Origin: CAZWXH01 sp964637725
GTDB taxonomy: Bacteria; Bacillota_I; Bacilli_A; Erysipelotrichales; Coprobacillaceae
Assembly: GCA_964637725.1 (NCBI GenBank)
Contig: CAZWXH010000077.1
Span: forward strand, 1-8,488
Length of the DNA: 8,488 bases
Direction of reading: 5' to 3'
Under the pieces are notes generated by a model, which searched no databases, had not been told where the DNA came from, and saw only the letters and a program-made list of their open reading frames with translations. How positions within the stretch are numbered: position 1 is the stretch's first letter; every line of letters begins with the position of its first letter. Position numbers and translations under genes: made by a program. This document shows positions 6,689-8,488 of this stretch, one piece after another.

Positions 6689-6704
6689 TTATCTTTTCGT
6701 CCAA
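6677..6704 (-). promoter_or_regulatory. Promoter of the ABC exporter operon
   Basis: On the minus strand, -35 TTGGAC (6704-6699) and -10 TATACA (6682-6677) are 16 bp apart. A TG one base upstream of the -10 makes it an extended -10. The start point near 6670 leaves a leader of about 20 nt. It sits just past the Na/Pi gene terminator, so the exporter unit is transcribed separately. Confidence 0.75.
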
Positions 6705-6706
6705 TA

Positions 6707-6729
6707 GAAAAGCCTACAAAATGTAGGCT
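6707..6729 (-). terminator. Terminator of the Na/Pi cotransporter gene
   Basis: An 8-bp perfect hairpin (AGCCTACA 6711-6718, TGTAGGCT 6722-6729, 3-nt loop) is followed on the minus strand by TTTCTATT. The arm overlaps the TAG stop codon (6730-6728). The T-tract is interrupted, so some read-through to the exporter genes is possible. Confidence 0.7.
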
Positions 6730-8431
6730 ATAAAATATAGTCAGAAGGATTCACATGTTCGTTTTCTAAAAGCCTGCTAATTTCCTCACTGTCATCGTTG
6801 AGTATAGAAAAGGCAATATTAGTAGCATGGTCTCCAACACGTTCTAAAGCGGCTGCTAAATCAGAATAAAGCATACCTTCTCTAGGTGCAGCTTCTTTCG
6901 TTTTTATATCTTTCAAATAATCTTTTTGAAGACGTTTTTCTTTTGCATCAATCAAGTCTTCTAATTTTAATATTTCATTCAAATGATTTAAAGAACGTTT
7001 AGAAAACATTTCAATACTTAATTCAAGTTCAGAATTAATCATTGTCAATAATTCTCTAATTCTTCTTTTATGCTTCTCTGTAAATACATATTTCTTATTA
7101 TAACAAGTCTCAGTCATCTTGCTTATAATATAAGCATGATCACCAATTCTTTCAATGTCTGCAATAACATGATACAAAGGACCAATCATTCTTGCATCCT
7201 CATCAGGCAAAGGCGTTTGATTGATTTTGTTTAAATATTCAAAGATTGCCCGATTTAAAAAATCTACATTATCTTCATTTTTAGAAATCTCATCCTTTAA
7301 AGAAATATCAACTTCTAATAATGAATTAACCGATTTATTCAAATTGTTCTTAGCGATATCTGCCATTCTTATAACTTCATGAATTGTTTGAGGAATCGCT
7401 GTAGTTGCAGAAAATGCTTGCTCACTAATAAATTGTAAAGAGAATTCATTGACATCATCATCCCCTTGAACCAAAACAAAGGTAAGCTTCGTAATATATT
7501 TAGCAAATGGAAAAAGACAAATGACTTCAAAAATCTTAAATATTGTATGGGCATTAGCAACATTTCTTGCCATTGTAGCATTGAGTGCTTCACCAACCAA
7601 ATTTTGTGATCCCGTTAACATCATGATACCTTGTTCAATTTGTGGCATAAACAATTGTAAGACAATCACAATTAAAGTAGAACCAAAGATATTCAGTAAG
7701 AAATGGACATAGGCTGCTCGTTTTGCATTCTTTTTTCCACCAATACTTGCCAAGAGCGCCGAAACACATGAACCTATATTACAACCAAGAATTAAATAAA
7801 AACATATATGTAAAGGAATTAAGCCTTGTGATGCTAGTAATATAACAATCCCTACAGTCGCCGAAGAAGACTGTAGTATTGCGGTCACTATAAACCCAAC
7901 TATAATTGCTAGAAACGGATTGGTAAGTGAAGATAAAACATTCACAATTAAAGGTGAATCTTTAAGCGAAGCCATTGCTGCTGACATCGAAGATAACCCA
8001 ACAAACAAAATACCAAACCCTAAAATCACTTCACCAATCTTTTGAATATTAACCTTTTTAGAGAACATTAACATAACAACACCCGCAAATACAAATAGTG
8101 GTGCAATTTCAGAAAGATTAAAAGCTATCAACTGACCAGTAATTGTTGTTCCAATATTAGCTCCCATAATGATACCCGTTGCTTGAAACAAATTCATCAA
8201 CCCAGCATTAACAAAACTCACAACCAAAACAGTTGTCGCTGAAGATGATTGGATAACTGCCGTAAATAGAGCTCCAACAATAGTTCCAACAAAAGAATTC
8301 TTTGTCATCTTTTCTAAAATATTACGCAATCTTGCTCCTGCAACATTAGCAAGAGAATCGCTCATCATTTTCATACCATAAAGGAAGAGACCTAATCCTC
8401 CAATTAATGAAAAAACTAATGCTAAATCCAT
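6728..8431 (-). CDS. Na/Pi cotransporter family protein with C-terminal PhoU-like domain
   Basis: The 567-residue product has the two inverted Na/Pi-cotransporter repeats, each with the signature QSSSAT (61-66 and 187-192). Each repeat is followed by a GxNIG motif (GANIGTT 90-96, GCNIGSC 216-222), within a membrane domain of about 1-320. Residues from about 345 to the end are charged helices of PhoU type (for example IADIERIGDHAYII and a later ALERVGDHATNIAF, the two PhoU-like repeats with E-R-[IV]-G-D-H cores). The family moves phosphate with sodium across the membrane; in bacteria direction (uptake or export) and specificity vary, and the PhoU part may gate transport. The start is ATG with AAGGAGG (8444-8438) 6 nt upstream. 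It appears to be a single-gene unit with its own terminator; its promoter lies in the short segment at the right edge or beyond. Length is normal for this fusion (about 540-600). Confidence 0.93.
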   Translation of the reverse strand: MDLALVFSLIGGLGLFLYGMKMMSDSLANVAGARLRNILEKMTKNSFVGTIVGALFTAVIQSSSATTVLVVSFVNAGLMNLFQATGIIMGANIGTTITGQLIAFNLSEIAPLFVFAGVVMLMFSKKVNIQKIGEVILGFGILFVGLSSMSAAMASLKDSPLIVNVLSSLTNPFLAIIVGFIVTAILQSSSATVGIVILLASQGLIPLHICFYLILGCNIGSCVSALLASIGGKKNAKRAAYVHFLLNIFGSTLIVIVLQLFMPQIEQGIMMLTGSQNLVGEALNATMARNVANAHTIFKIFEVICLFPFAKYITKLTFVLVQGDDDVNEFSLQFISEQAFSATTAIPQTIHEVIRMADIAKNNLNKSVNSLLEVDISLKDEISKNEDNVDFLNRAIFEYLNKINQTPLPDEDARMIGPLYHVIADIERIGDHAYIISKMTETCYNKKYVFTEKHKRRIRELLTMINSELELSIEMFSKRSLNHLNEILKLEDLIDAKEKRLQKDYLKDIKTKEAAPREGMLYSDLAAALERVGDHATNIAFSILNDDSEEISRLLENEHVNPSDYIL

Positions 8432-8488
8432 AAGTGTCCTCCTTACATATGAAAAATCAACAATTATTTCATAAACATAACCGTATTA

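Noticed and set aside
7369..7596. Minus-strand frame inside the Na/Pi transporter gene
   Set aside because: It is an alternative frame of a gene whose motifs are intact on both sides; Met/Leu/Phe-rich noise.
7521..7712. Plus-strand frame opposite the Na/Pi transporter gene
   Set aside because: Antisense to a clear gene, with no ribosome binding site.
8432..8488. Promoter for the Na/Pi gene at the right edge
   Set aside because: Apart from the ribosome binding site, no -35/-10 pair with good spacing is visible in the 57 bases available.

Overview
This is a low-GC (about 30% by eye), AT-rich bacterial window that reads with the standard bacterial code. The enolase gene ends in TGA directly before a terminator, which argues against a TGA=Trp mollicute code. 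A T-box leader, strong AAGGAGG ribosome binding sites, a lipoteichoic-acid-synthase-type enzyme and short hairpin/U-tract terminators all point to Firmicutes/Bacillota. The base composition and protein style would fit an Erysipelotrichia- or Clostridia-like gut lineage, but that finer placement is inference.

Layout. At the left edge, on the minus strand, lies a complete T-box riboswitch (about 56-288) with a consensus promoter (295-322). It drives a gene beyond the window. The first ATG after its terminator opens a frame of only 10 codons, four of them Arg, so it is either a leader peptide or a false start. Next, also on the minus strand, is a small membrane-anchored coiled-coil protein (338-571). 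A divergent AT-rich intergenic region (572-686) separates it from two plus-strand genes: an LtaS-family polyglycerol-phosphate synthase (687-2630) and an enolase (2690-3946). These run into a bidirectional terminator at 3937-3966. From the other side, on the minus strand, comes a two-gene unit: a type I ABC half-exporter (4909-6648) followed 2 bp later by an unrecognised two-pass membrane protein (3965-4906). Upstream of that unit, with its own terminator, is a Na/Pi-cotransporter-PhoU fusion protein (6728-8431).

How the genes fit together. LtaS-family synthase, ABC exporter, Na/Pi transporter and the two small or unknown membrane proteins are all envelope or transport functions. Enolase is central glycolysis and looks unlinked to its usual glycolytic operon. 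Apart from the ABC/membrane-protein pair, each gene seems to be its own transcription unit, so this is mostly ordinary core-genome sequence. I see no mobile element, phage, CRISPR array or tRNA/rRNA gene. The points most worth a second look are the T-box with its Arg-rich mini-ORF, the unknown protein coupled to the ABC exporter, and a perfect 9-bp inverted repeat over the exporter's extended -10, with a similar sequence in front of ltaS.
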